Below are positions 17,108 through 24,885 of a stretch of 58,512 nt of DNA, in pieces. A program made the translations under genes and the position numbers. Position 1 is the stretch's first letter. Each line of letters begins with the position of its first letter. The notes under the pieces are model-generated. The model ran no database searches. It was not told where the DNA came from and saw nothing but the letters and a program-made list of their open reading frames with translations. This stretch comes from Candidatus Latescibacterota bacterium (GTDB taxonomy: Bacteria > Latescibacterota > UBA2968 > UBA8231). Location: assembly GCA_022826515.1 (NCBI GenBank), contig JAJDUT010000023.1:1-58512 (forward strand). Reading direction: 5' to 3'.

Positions 17108-17475
17108 ACTAACTCCTCAATCTTCACCGAGCCGTTCTCCACTACGTCCACTCTTAGGCTATGCCTCCTGAGCAATCCCATTCCTACGAGGGGAGTAGTA
17201 TCGGCCGCAGCTACTTCCACCGTGCGATCCTGCCCGTTCCACAACACTGTTCCAATGTACTCGTCGAATACATGCACACTGCCGTCGGCGATTAGTGCCT
17301 GACTACGACCTTTCCAAGACAGGGCTAGGCGGTCAATCAACGCTGTTGGGAGGGTGAGATAACCAGTAAAGCCAGTGTCGATGATAGCCTCGATTTCCCG
17401 TTCCTCTCTAGCAACACCGCGAAGGATAAGGAGGATTGTCGCCTCGTAATTCTCGTTTACTGTACCATCAATCAT
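17104..17475 (-). CDS. Clan AA retropepsin-like aspartic protease
   Basis: 123 residues from the ATG at 17475, which overlaps the stop of the upstream small gene (ATGA). The active-site motif is EAIIDTGFTGYLTLP (D-T-G), and the second hallmark is PLVGMGLLRRHSLRVDV. Single-domain retropepsin-like proteins of this size work as homodimers. The gene is translationally coupled to TIR-APAZ (TTGA overlap), so it sits inside the SPARTA transcript. This family is also common outside defence loci, usually with the same small upstream partner, so a SPARTA role is only suggested by context. Confidence 0.85.
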   Translation of the reverse strand: MIDGTVNENYEATILLILRGVAREEREIEAIIDTGFTGYLTLPTALIDRLALSWKGRSQALIADGSVHVFDEYIGTVLWNGQDRTVEVAAADTTPLVGMGLLRRHSLRVDVVENGSVKIEELV

Positions 17476-17747
17476 GTCAAGCCACTGGCATGTGAAGCCC
17501 CGAACCGATGCAGTGCTCGGTAGCCGATACGCACTAACCACGGCTGTGCATCTGGACAACGCGCAAAAAGTTGATCAGATGCGGCAAGCGGGTCGTCTGC
17601 TACCTCGAACTCACCCGTCTCAATATCAATCGCCACGATCCTGCCGCGATTGCCTTCTTCCACCTGCGGCCTCACTCGTTGCTCGTAGATCGCCTGACCG
17701 CGCCGGGCGAACTCCTCTTTGCTGTAACGCGGCTTTCGTACTGCCAT
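17472..17747 (-). CDS. Small conserved protein, partner of the retropepsin
   Basis: 91 residues: MAVRKPRYSKEEFARRG at the start, then VRPQVEEGNRGRIVAIDIE and FEVADDPLAASDQLFARCPD, ending PWLVRIGYRALHRFG. I recognise this as the recurrent uncharacterised small protein that precedes clan AA aspartic proteases in cyanobacteria and other genomes. The ATG at 17747 has AAAGGAGAAC upstream. The 4-bp overlap with the protease gene indicates coupled synthesis, as in toxin-antitoxin-like pairs. The biochemical role is unknown. Confidence 0.75.
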   Translation of the reverse strand: MAVRKPRYSKEEFARRGQAIYEQRVRPQVEEGNRGRIVAIDIETGEFEVADDPLAASDQLFARCPDAQPWLVRIGYRALHRFGASHASGLT

Positions 17748-17771
17748 ACCGTTCTCCTTTCTCGATTACAT

Positions 17772-17890
17772 TCACAGGCTCTTGAGCCGCACAGCCGGCA
17801 GCTTCTTCAGTCGCCGGTTGAGCGGATCGATTTCGATACCGAGGGACTTCAGAGCCGTTATCCCGAGCAACGGCTCGGTGTCTGCATCAC
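17772..17890 (-). pseudogene. 3' remnant of another clan AA aspartic protease
   Basis: After an in-frame stop near 17900, the minus strand reads DADTEPLLGITALKSLGIEI, then DPLNRRLKKLPAVRLKSL and a stop at 17772. The LLGITALKSLGIEIDP pattern is the second conserved block of clan AA proteases and corresponds to PLVGMGLLRRHSLRVDV of the intact copy. The DTG half is missing, so this is a decayed C-terminal fragment. It lies between the helicase and the intact protease pair, suggesting repeated arrival or duplication of such modules at this spot. Confidence 0.7.
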
Positions 17891-17938
17891 TACCTCAAAA
17901 TTTCCCCTATGAGTTTGATTCATGCAATCGCACCTGAG

Positions 17939-20900
17939 TCACTCGGCTGCCTCTATAACATCCCCTGGGTTGATAATGTAGGCAATAGACTCGCGGCTCC
18001 TGACGAGCAGCTTGGCAAACGGGTCGCGCACCCGCATCAAACGCGGGTGAGACGTGGCGCAGTCGAAGACCACGTAGAGCCAGTATTCGTCGCGGAGATT
18101 GCAAGCCTTGGCCCATTCATTATCACTCAGTTCAATGCCGCCGGTACCGGCCCTTCCCTTGACTTCTATGGCGCGTCGTTCTTCTCCGGCGCGACGAGAA
18201 AGCAGATCGAAGCCCGGCCAGTCGGTTAGTCCGGCGCGCCGCGCGAGTTCGGGCCGCGAAACATCCTGCACCTCGGCACCGAAGCCCTTCTCATAATCGG
18301 CAGCTACCTCCACGGCAATAGCTTCGACATCGGCATCGTAGCGCTCAGCTTCCTCGGCATCTTGGGTCGGCACCACGAGGGCGTGAACGAGGAACTCGAT
18401 CTCACCGGCTTGGATGAGATCTGGTTCGGCTTGCAGTTCAGCGAGGCGATGATTGCGGGAATCCGTTAAGCTCCGCTGTCGTTCCTTGACCTTGGAGAGT
18501 TCCCCTTGGGCGCGGCGATTACCATCGCGGACCATTTTGCTAAGGTGGGATCGGAAGGCAGCGAGTTCGGCAGCCTGAAAGTCGAATCCGCGATTGACGA
18601 ACTCCAAGCGTGCAGGCAGATCATCGAGGCGGCGCTGTCGATGGACTTGCACGACGCGCTCGCTCACGTCCTCGCGGACGAACTGGGCAGCATCTGTGAC
18701 CATGTCGCGAGCCAGAGTAGCCAGTGGCACCCGGCTCGGCGCAAAGCCGTGAGCACCTCTGAGCAGCAGTAAATGCTCGACCGGGCACTCCTCTACCGTG
18801 CCGTCGCTCGATTGGCGCAGCCCGATCAGGCGCGATTCGAGAGGCTGCGGGGCGGTCGGTCCTGCGTTGTCTTGGCTATGCTGTTCGACGGAAATCAGTG
18901 CGATATGGAATAGATATGCCTCGGTCGCATAAGGGTCGGTGAACACGGCTCCCTTGAGCCCGTCGCGCCCGAAGCGACTCAAGATTGCGGCTGAGAGGCC
19001 GTCGAACACCGGCTCGCCGGGGTGCATCCAGACAGCGTCCTCGTGGTTTGCTGGCTTGTACACCGTCAGCCGCTCGCGCGCTTCCTCGGAATAGACCTCA
19101 AGTACGGGCAACAAGGCATCAGCCGCGCGGGGCCGGTCGGGCACCAGCGCAAAAGTGACTGCTAAGTCGCCCTCGATGCGCAAGTCGAGCAGTGGCACGG
19201 CTCGCTCTACAAAACGGCGCACGTATCCGGGCAGCAATCGGCGATAGTTTTCCTGCTCTGCCTCGTCGTTGAGATGCTCCAGTCGTCGTTGCACCTCGCC
19301 GCCTTCTCCAAAGAGTACCCGCTCCCGCTCCGAAAGAGCTTGGACTTGTTGCTCCGTAAGGTTACCCTCCAATCGTTCGGCAACGGTGTCGGCATCTTCA
19401 GTGACCGCCTGCTCCAGATAGTCCCGCATGGATAGCCCCTCAAACAGACGGCCCACCACGTCGAACACCTTATCGGATTGAAGCTGGCGGCGGATCGCTT
19501 CGAGTTTGTCGAGCAAGGTCTTCAGCACTCGACCTTCGCGCGTACCGCCAGCCACCAGATTGACGATAACCACTGGATCGTGTTTCTGGCCATAGCGATG
19601 GATGCGGCCCATCCGCTGTTCGAGCCGCGCCGGGTTCCAGGGGATGTCGTAGTTCACCATCAGCCAGCAGAATTGCAGATTTATCCCCTCACCAGCAGCG
19701 TCGGTGGCCACTAGGTAATTGGCCCCGCCTTCCGCTGCTGGTCGGCGAAAAAACTCGACTTGACGCTCGCGTTCTTGGTAGGGTAGGCCTCCGTGGATCA
19801 GAGCCACTTGACCGGTAAAGCCGAGCCCTTCAAGTCGGCGCACCAAAAACTCCGCAGTGTCGCGGTGCTCGGTGAAGATGATGAGCTTCTCGTCGAGGTA
19901 CTGCGGATCGCTGAGCACCTCGCGCAACTTCTCAAACTTGGATTCCTCGCTGGTGTTGAACAGGCTCTGCGCCTTGTTGAACAACGCTTCGACTGTGAGA
20001 CGCTCTACCTCCAGCTCGCTGAGGTTGACCGCGATGGTGCCGCTTAGGGCCTTGCTCTCGAACTCCTCGTGTTGCTCGCCTCCGTCCTCGCTTGCGGCGT
20101 CCTCATCAGCAGTCCGCGTTTCAAAGGCGTCTTCGAGCCTGTCCAAGCCCCGTTGCTGGCGCATGAGTTGTTCTTCGGTGAGCCGCCCGTTCCGAATGTC
20201 GTCAATCAGCCCGGCGAGCTTCTCGTGGCGGCGCTCGAAGGAGCGCATGAGGGCGTAGGTGGAGCTAGTAAGACGCCGCTGGAAGACGCTCATCGCCAAG
20301 CGGGCAGCGGATCGGTTCAACATTCCGGCGCGATTGTAGTGATGCTGGAGGTACTCGGTCGTCTCGTCGTAGAGCTCCTGTTCGCTCTCTGGGCCCTGCG
20401 AAAGCTCATAGCTCAGGGTGGCGCAGTTTCGCTGTGGATACAGGGGGGAACCATCGAAGCGGACCATTTCCTCTTTGGTCCGGCGGATGAAGTGCCTCTG
20501 CCGAGAGTCGGGGGGAAAATCATTGAAAGCGTCGTAGGTCGAGAGCGCGTCCGGCAACAGCAGACGCCACAGAAAGTAGTAGGGATGATTCTTGCCCATG
20601 TGCGGCGTGGCCGTCAGCAACAGCAGGTGTTGGGCCGACCAAGGAAGCTCCCAGCTTTCATCCTCTACCTCAGCACCGGCTAGGGCTTCCGCCAGCTTGT
20701 ACCGATCCGTCTTGCGTACCCGAAAATCCGGCTGGCGATTCGCAGACAGCTTGTGCGCTTCGTCGAAGACGACGAGGTCGTAGGCATCGATTTGCGGGTC
20801 TTTGAAGTGGCCAAACATGCGCTCCCCGGCCAAGGTGTCGATGCTGACGATTACTTGGTCGCTCTCTGGGCCAAGGAAGGGATTGCCAGCGCGTGCGTCT

Positions 20901-21523
20901 TCGCCGCTGACGATGCGGAATGGCAGGCGGAACAGAGTGCGCATCTCCCGCTCCCAGTTGCCGACCAAGCCAGCCGGTGGCACGATGAGCACGCGACGGA
21001 TGAGGCGACGGGACAGCATTTCTCGCACATATAGACCCGTCATGATCGTTTTGCCGGCCCCCGCGTCGTCGGCTAGCAAGAATCGCAGGGGGGCCTGTTG
21101 CAGCATTTGCTCGTACACGGCAATGCGCTGATGCGGGAGTGGGTCAATTAGCGAGGTTTCTGCGGCGAATGCGGAATTAAAAAGGTGGCCGTAGGCGAGA
21201 CGATGTGCCTCAGCGACTACCGAGACAGCATCCGGATCAGCAGAGAAGTCCATACTCGGCGGCACCAATAGCCCCTCGTCAACAACAGCTAGCGCTTCCT
21301 CTGGCACATATTCGGTCAACGAGTCTTCGATCTGGACGATGCGCTGCCAAGCCAAATTATTGGGACGCGCCTGTCCATTCTCCCATCGATTGACGGAGGC
21401 ATAGGAGACGCCAAGGAGTTCGGCGAACTGAGCTTGGGTCAGCCCTTTGGTGTCCCGCGTGTTCTTGATCCGCCAAGAATAATCGTTGGGCAGATCGGCT
21501 GTATTATTAATAGAAGAGGACAT
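17939..21523 (-). CDS. XRE-HTH fused to SNF2-family helicase with C-terminal DUF3883-like domain (Hma-like helicase)
   Basis: 1194 residues. Residues 22-56 form an XRE helix-turn-helix (LTQAQFAELLGVSYASVNRW). Helicase motifs follow: Walker A LADDAGAGKTIMTG at about 150, DEAH as VVFDEAHKLSANRQ, motif III LLLTATPHMGKNH, motif V ATDAAGEGINLQF and motif VI RLEQRMGRIHRYGQ. Near the C-terminus, PGFDLLSRRAGEERRAIEVKG and IELSDNEWAKACNLRDEYWLYVV are typical of the nuclease-like DUF3883 domain. It is the first gene of the island in transcription order, has its own promoter-like sequence upstream, and forms the backbone with the DUF1156 and DUF499 genes. The N-terminal HTH suggests that it may also regulate the operon. 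Confidence 0.92.
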   Translation of the reverse strand: MSSSINNTADLPNDYSWRIKNTRDTKGLTQAQFAELLGVSYASVNRWENGQARPNNLAWQRIVQIEDSLTEYVPEEALAVVDEGLLVPPSMDFSADPDAVSVVAEAHRLAYGHLFNSAFAAETSLIDPLPHQRIAVYEQMLQQAPLRFLLADDAGAGKTIMTGLYVREMLSRRLIRRVLIVPPAGLVGNWEREMRTLFRLPFRIVSGEDARAGNPFLGPESDQVIVSIDTLAGERMFGHFKDPQIDAYDLVVFDEAHKLSANRQPDFRVRKTDRYKLAEALAGAEVEDESWELPWSAQHLLLLTATPHMGKNHPYYFLWRLLLPDALSTYDAFNDFPPDSRQRHFIRRTKEEMVRFDGSPLYPQRNCATLSYELSQGPESEQELYDETTEYLQHHYNRAGMLNRSAARLAMSVFQRRLTSSTYALMRSFERRHEKLAGLIDDIRNGRLTEEQLMRQQRGLDRLEDAFETRTADEDAASEDGGEQHEEFESKALSGTIAVNLSELEVERLTVEALFNKAQSLFNTSEESKFEKLREVLSDPQYLDEKLIIFTEHRDTAEFLVRRLEGLGFTGQVALIHGGLPYQERERQVEFFRRPAAEGGANYLVATDAAGEGINLQFCWLMVNYDIPWNPARLEQRMGRIHRYGQKHDPVVIVNLVAGGTREGRVLKTLLDKLEAIRRQLQSDKVFDVVGRLFEGLSMRDYLEQAVTEDADTVAERLEGNLTEQQVQALSERERVLFGEGGEVQRRLEHLNDEAEQENYRRLLPGYVRRFVERAVPLLDLRIEGDLAVTFALVPDRPRAADALLPVLEVYSEEARERLTVYKPANHEDAVWMHPGEPVFDGLSAAILSRFGRDGLKGAVFTDPYATEAYLFHIALISVEQHSQDNAGPTAPQPLESRLIGLRQSSDGTVEECPVEHLLLLRGAHGFAPSRVPLATLARDMVTDAAQFVREDVSERVVQVHRQRRLDDLPARLEFVNRGFDFQAAELAAFRSHLSKMVRDGNRRAQGELSKVKERQRSLTDSRNHRLAELQAEPDLIQAGEIEFLVHALVVPTQDAEEAERYDADVEAIAVEVAADYEKGFGAEVQDVSRPELARRAGLTDWPGFDLLSRRAGEERRAIEVKGRAGTGGIELSDNEWAKACNLRDEYWLYVVFDCATSHPRLMRVRDPFAKLLVRSRESIAYIINPGDVIEAAE

Positions 21524-21556
21524 ACTCTCGTTATCTCATTATATAAAAGTAGCCAT

Positions 21557-21585
21557 AATGTATTTCGTGATCGGGTGATTGTCAA
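21557..21585 (-). promoter_or_regulatory. Candidate sigma-70 promoter of the defence island
   Basis: On the minus strand, a perfect TTGACA (21585-21580) is followed after 17 bp by TACATT (21562-21557; four of six match TATAAT). The helicase ATG lies 34 bp further on. No comparable promoter is evident in the short gaps deeper in the island, which fits one long transcript. This is a motif reading only. Confidence 0.5.
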
Positions 21586-21590
21586 ATAGA

Positions 21591-21608
21591 GTATAGCAGA
21601 TGTTATAC
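21591..21608. promoter_or_regulatory. Inverted repeat just upstream of the island promoter, possible operator
   Basis: GTATA, 8 bp, TATAC forms a perfect short inverted repeat 5 bp beyond the -35 element. XRE regulators often bind such sites, and the first gene product carries an XRE HTH domain, so autoregulation is plausible. The arms are short, so confidence is low. Confidence 0.3.
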
Positions 21609-21675
21609 AGCCTGAGCGACAACAGTAATTAAGCTCTGCTTGGAAAGCTACGAACAGCCAGATTTCACCGCGCCG

Positions 21676-22491
21676 CTATTCCTTCACCGCACCGGCCGTC
21701 AGCCCCTGCGTGAAAAATCTCTGGGTGAAGAGGAAGAACAGCACTGTCGGCACCAAGGCGATGATCGAGGCCGCTGAAATGTAACGCCAGTTGACGCCGA
21801 AGACGCCTTGGAGGCTGGCCAGCCCCAATTGCAGGGTGTACAGCTCGCGGCTTTTGAGCACCACCAGCGGCCACAGGAAGTCGTTCCACTGGGCTACGAA
21901 TGTAAAGGCTGCCTGCGCGGCGAGGGCTGGTTTGACGAGGGGCATCATAATGCGCGCATAGATGGTAAACGGGCCGCAGCCGTCGATGCGCGCGGCGTCT
22001 TCTAAGTCGGTGGGAATGGTGGTGAAGGCTTGGCGCAGGAGGAAGATGCCAAAGGCGTTGACCGCCACCGGCAGGATGACGCCGGCGTACGAATCCACGA
22101 GGCCGAGCTTCAAGGTGACGATGAAGAGCGGGATTAAGAGGACTTGGAACGGCACCATGGTCGTGGCCAAGATGCAGTAGAAAATGGCTTGGCGACCGCG
22201 GAAATTCATGCGGGCGAGGGCGTAGCCGGCCAGTGAGCAACACGTCAAGTTGAGCAGGACGGTGGCGATGGCAATGTAGAAGGTGTTGAAGAGATAGCGC
22301 ATAAACGGGAGGATGTTCCAAGCCTTGGCAAAGTTGCCCCAGACGATGGGATCGGGAATCCACTGCGGCGGATGAGCGAACAGATCAGCCGACTCGGCTT
22401 TGAGCGCGGTAGATAGCAGCCAAGCGAAAGGGGCGAGCAAGACCGCGCCGACCGCGCACAAGATTGCGTAGAGCAGAATGCGCTGGACCAT
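21676..22491 (-). CDS. Carbohydrate ABC transporter permease, MalG type
   Basis: 271 residues with about six membrane helices, starting MVQRILLYAILCAVGAVLLA. The EAA loop is EDAARIDGCGPFTIYARIMMPLVKPAL, the site that docks the ATPase (two adjacent blocks of one motif). The C-terminal QRFFTQGLTAGAVKE is typical of MalG/UgpE proteins. Its ATG overlaps the stop of the MalF-type gene by 1 bp (TAATG). Together with the solute-binding protein at 23511 it forms a sugar importer; no ATPase gene is nearby, so a shared MsmX/UgpC-like ATPase is probably encoded elsewhere. Confidence 0.92.
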   Translation of the reverse strand: MVQRILLYAILCAVGAVLLAPFAWLLSTALKAESADLFAHPPQWIPDPIVWGNFAKAWNILPFMRYLFNTFYIAIATVLLNLTCCSLAGYALARMNFRGRQAIFYCILATTMVPFQVLLIPLFIVTLKLGLVDSYAGVILPVAVNAFGIFLLRQAFTTIPTDLEDAARIDGCGPFTIYARIMMPLVKPALAAQAAFTFVAQWNDFLWPLVVLKSRELYTLQLGLASLQGVFGVNWRYISAASIIALVPTVLFFLFTQRFFTQGLTAGAVKE

Positions 22492-23426
22492 TACACCCCG
22501 CCCCCGGTATTGTCACCTCCGGCGATGCGAAAGTTGAGTAGGGCAAAGATCAATATGACGACCAGCAAGCACAGCGAAACGGCCGCGGCGTACCCTACTT
22601 CGAGGTATTTGAACCCGAGCGTGTAGATGTAATAGGCCAACAAGTTGGTGCGGTGGAAGGGGCCGCCGCCGGTCATTACGTACACTTCGCCGAAGGTGCG
22701 CAAGGCGGCGATGGTGGCGATGATGGAGACCACGAGCGTGTAGGGTTGGATCGTCGGGATGATGACGTGGCGCACGACCTGCCACCAACCAGCTCCATCG
22801 ACGCGGGCGGCTTCTTTGAGCTGGGCCGGGATGCCCTGCAAGCCAGCCAGATAGATGATCATGTAGTAAGGTGCGGCCTTCCACACGGTGACCATGGCCA
22901 CGGCAAACAGGGCAATCGCCGGCTCGGTCAACCACGCGGCTTGGGTCTCCACGCCCAGCAGGCCCAAGAACGCCTCGGGGACGCCGCGCACATCGGCCAG
23001 CCACGACGGGCCGCTGACGCCCAGCCCCTTGAGGAAGGCGTTGAGCAAGCCATCGGCATTGTACAGCCACTTCCAGACGATGCCAGCGACGACGATGGAG
23101 GTGACGACTGGAATGTAGTACAGGGTGCGAAACACCTTGATCAGCCGCAGCGAGTTGTCGAGCAGCAGTGCCATGAAAAACGAGAGCACGACGAGCGCGG
23201 GCACGACGATGATTGCGTAGAGCAGGGTATTGGCCAAGACCCGCCAGAACAGCTCGTCGCCCCAAGCGCGGCGAAAATTGTCGAGGCCGACGAAGGTGGG
23301 CGGCGAGAAGATGTTGTAGCGGTGCAGGCTGAGATAGAGCGTGTCGAGCAAGGGATAGGCGAAGAACACGACTAGGAGCAACAGCCCAGGGGCGAGAAAA
23401 AAATAAGGTGCGTAGCGTCCGTACAT
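22491..23426 (-). CDS. Carbohydrate ABC transporter permease, MalF/UgpA type
   Basis: 311 residues from the ATG at 23426 (MYGRYAPYFFLAPGLLLL). Six membrane segments are predicted by eye. The EAA loop is LKEAARVDGAGWWQVVRHVIIP. It also has the family segments YLSLHRYNIFSPPTFVGLDN and TGGGPFHRTNLLAYYIY. It pairs with the MalG-type permease (1-bp overlap) to form the transmembrane channel. The sugar cannot be identified from sequence. Confidence 0.92.
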   Translation of the reverse strand: MYGRYAPYFFLAPGLLLLVVFFAYPLLDTLYLSLHRYNIFSPPTFVGLDNFRRAWGDELFWRVLANTLLYAIIVVPALVVLSFFMALLLDNSLRLIKVFRTLYYIPVVTSIVVAGIVWKWLYNADGLLNAFLKGLGVSGPSWLADVRGVPEAFLGLLGVETQAAWLTEPAIALFAVAMVTVWKAAPYYMIIYLAGLQGIPAQLKEAARVDGAGWWQVVRHVIIPTIQPYTLVVSIIATIAALRTFGEVYVMTGGGPFHRTNLLAYYIYTLGFKYLEVGYAAAVSLCLLVVILIFALLNFRIAGGDNTGGGV

Positions 23427-23427
23427 G

Positions 23428-23472
23428 GTCAATTGCGAATTAGGAATTAGGAATTAGGAATTGCGAATTGGA
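23428..23472. repeat. AATTAGGAATTGCGAATT short-repeat cluster
   Basis: The unit GGAATTA is iterated three times, flanked by TTGCGAATT, in the 84-bp gap between the solute-binding protein and MalF-type genes. It matches the repeat at 446-560. A small hairpin (GGATCG, 6 nt, CGATCC) follows at about 23469-23486. Its position inside an operon suggests that the element tolerates, or modulates, co-transcription. Confidence 0.55.
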
Positions 23473-23510
23473 TCGGGTTGACGATCCAGTAATAAGGTCA
23501 TGGTTTGGTC

Positions 23511-24764
23511 TCAATGAAAGCGCGACAGGTGGTTCCACTTGGATTCGATGCGGCTCAGGGCCGCGTCCGCGCTCTGCTGGCCGGCTAGTGCCTTGGCGAA
23601 TTCCTCGTGGAGGATGTCCTCCATCCGGCTCCAGCCCTTGACGTCGGGCGGGGCCATGACAAAGGAGTGGGCGATGTCGGCTGCGGAAAGCTGGTTGGCG
23701 GCGTCGGCCAGTGTGGCGGGTTGGCGGCGGAAGTAGGGGTCGGCGGCTGCTTCTACGGTCGAGGGCAAGATGGCGACGCGGCGGCAGAATTCGAGTTGGT
23801 TGGCGTCGTTGGTGACAAACAGCCCGAAGTCAACGGCTTGCTCTGCGTGGGGCGAGGCTTTGGGCACGACCAAGACTTGGTTGGTGGCTGGCACTTGGCC
23901 GAGGCGGCCGCGCGGCATGGGCGCTGGGACCGCCTTTTTGGCAAAGGAGTCGTCGAAGTAGCGGGTGATCCAGCCGCCGGAAAAGGGCAGCATGGCCGCG
24001 CGTCCCTCGATGAACCAATTGACTTCGTCGCGGTGGGAGGCGGCGAGGGCCTCGGGTGGCACGATCTCCTGCTGATAGGCGTCGATCCACTGCTGAAAGA
24101 TGGCCTTGGCCTCGGGGTGGTTGATACGAGTGCGGCGGGCGTTGGGAACGAAGAGCGGCCAGAATCCGTCTAGGCGTAACAGGGCCCAAGGTGGGGCTAC
24201 GAGCGAGGGATGCAGCCGCCAAGAAACGCCGTATTTGCCGGTGCGCTCGCGGATTTGGCGGCCCATGGCGAGCATCTCGTCGATGGTGGCGGGCGGGCGC
24301 TCGGGGTCGAGGCCAGCTTGGGCGAAGAGGTCCTTGTTGTACCAGAGCATGGTGACGCCGACGTACCAGGGGATGGCGTAGTTGCTGCCTTGGAAGTAGC
24401 CGATGCCGCGCCAGAAGTTTTCGAGCCGTTTGGCCTTTTCGGCGGGTGCGACTGCCTCGTCCATGTTGACGAGGATGTCGTATTGCAGGAAGCGGGGCAG
24501 ATCGTAGATGTTGGCCAAGTCTGGGGGTGCGTCGCCGACCAAGGCAGCGAGGAATTTCTCGGCCACTTCGCCGCCGCTGACATCGACCCACTTGACTTTT
24601 ACGCCGGGATGCGCCTGCTCGTATTCGTCGATCATGCCCAAGATGTAGTCGGCGAATGCATCGCCGAGGGCAATGGTCCAAAACTCAAGGGTGATGGTGG
24701 CGTCTTGGCGCGGCTCAGGACTACAGGACGAAAGGACGAGGAGGAGCGAAAGGACTAATGGCAT
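23511..24764 (-). CDS. Sugar ABC transporter substrate-binding lipoprotein (family 1)
   Basis: 417 residues. The signal sequence ends in a lipobox (LLVLSSC, Cys14), so it is a periplasm- or surface-exposed lipoprotein. The body is typical of family 1 extracellular binding proteins: ITLEFWTIALGDAF, then YEQAHPGVKVKWVDV, YAIPWYVGVTMLWYNKDLF, WFIEGRAAMLPFSGGW and QVLVVPKASPHAEQAVDF. It is first in the importer operon, upstream of the two permease genes. It would deliver a mono- or oligosaccharide to the channel. Confidence 0.93.
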   Translation of the reverse strand: MPLVLSLLLVLSSCSPEPRQDATITLEFWTIALGDAFADYILGMIDEYEQAHPGVKVKWVDVSGGEVAEKFLAALVGDAPPDLANIYDLPRFLQYDILVNMDEAVAPAEKAKRLENFWRGIGYFQGSNYAIPWYVGVTMLWYNKDLFAQAGLDPERPPATIDEMLAMGRQIRERTGKYGVSWRLHPSLVAPPWALLRLDGFWPLFVPNARRTRINHPEAKAIFQQWIDAYQQEIVPPEALAASHRDEVNWFIEGRAAMLPFSGGWITRYFDDSFAKKAVPAPMPRGRLGQVPATNQVLVVPKASPHAEQAVDFGLFVTNDANQLEFCRRVAILPSTVEAAADPYFRRQPATLADAANQLSAADIAHSFVMAPPDVKGWSRMEDILHEEFAKALAGQQSADAALSRIESKWNHLSRFH

Positions 24765-24885
24765 GAAAAGGGTACAGGGCCTTGTTCACAAAAATAGAAT
24801 TGGGCATTATCGCACGGCTCGTGCTGTTGACAAACTACGTTTAGGTGCATCTGCAAGCAATGCGCCAATCCCGAAAGGACATTCT

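Noticed and set aside
4372..21523. DISARM system
   Set aside because: The helicase and methylase superficially fit class 1 DISARM, but no drmA, drmB or drmC-like genes are present, and the DUF499/DUF1156 pair points to an Hma-like backbone.
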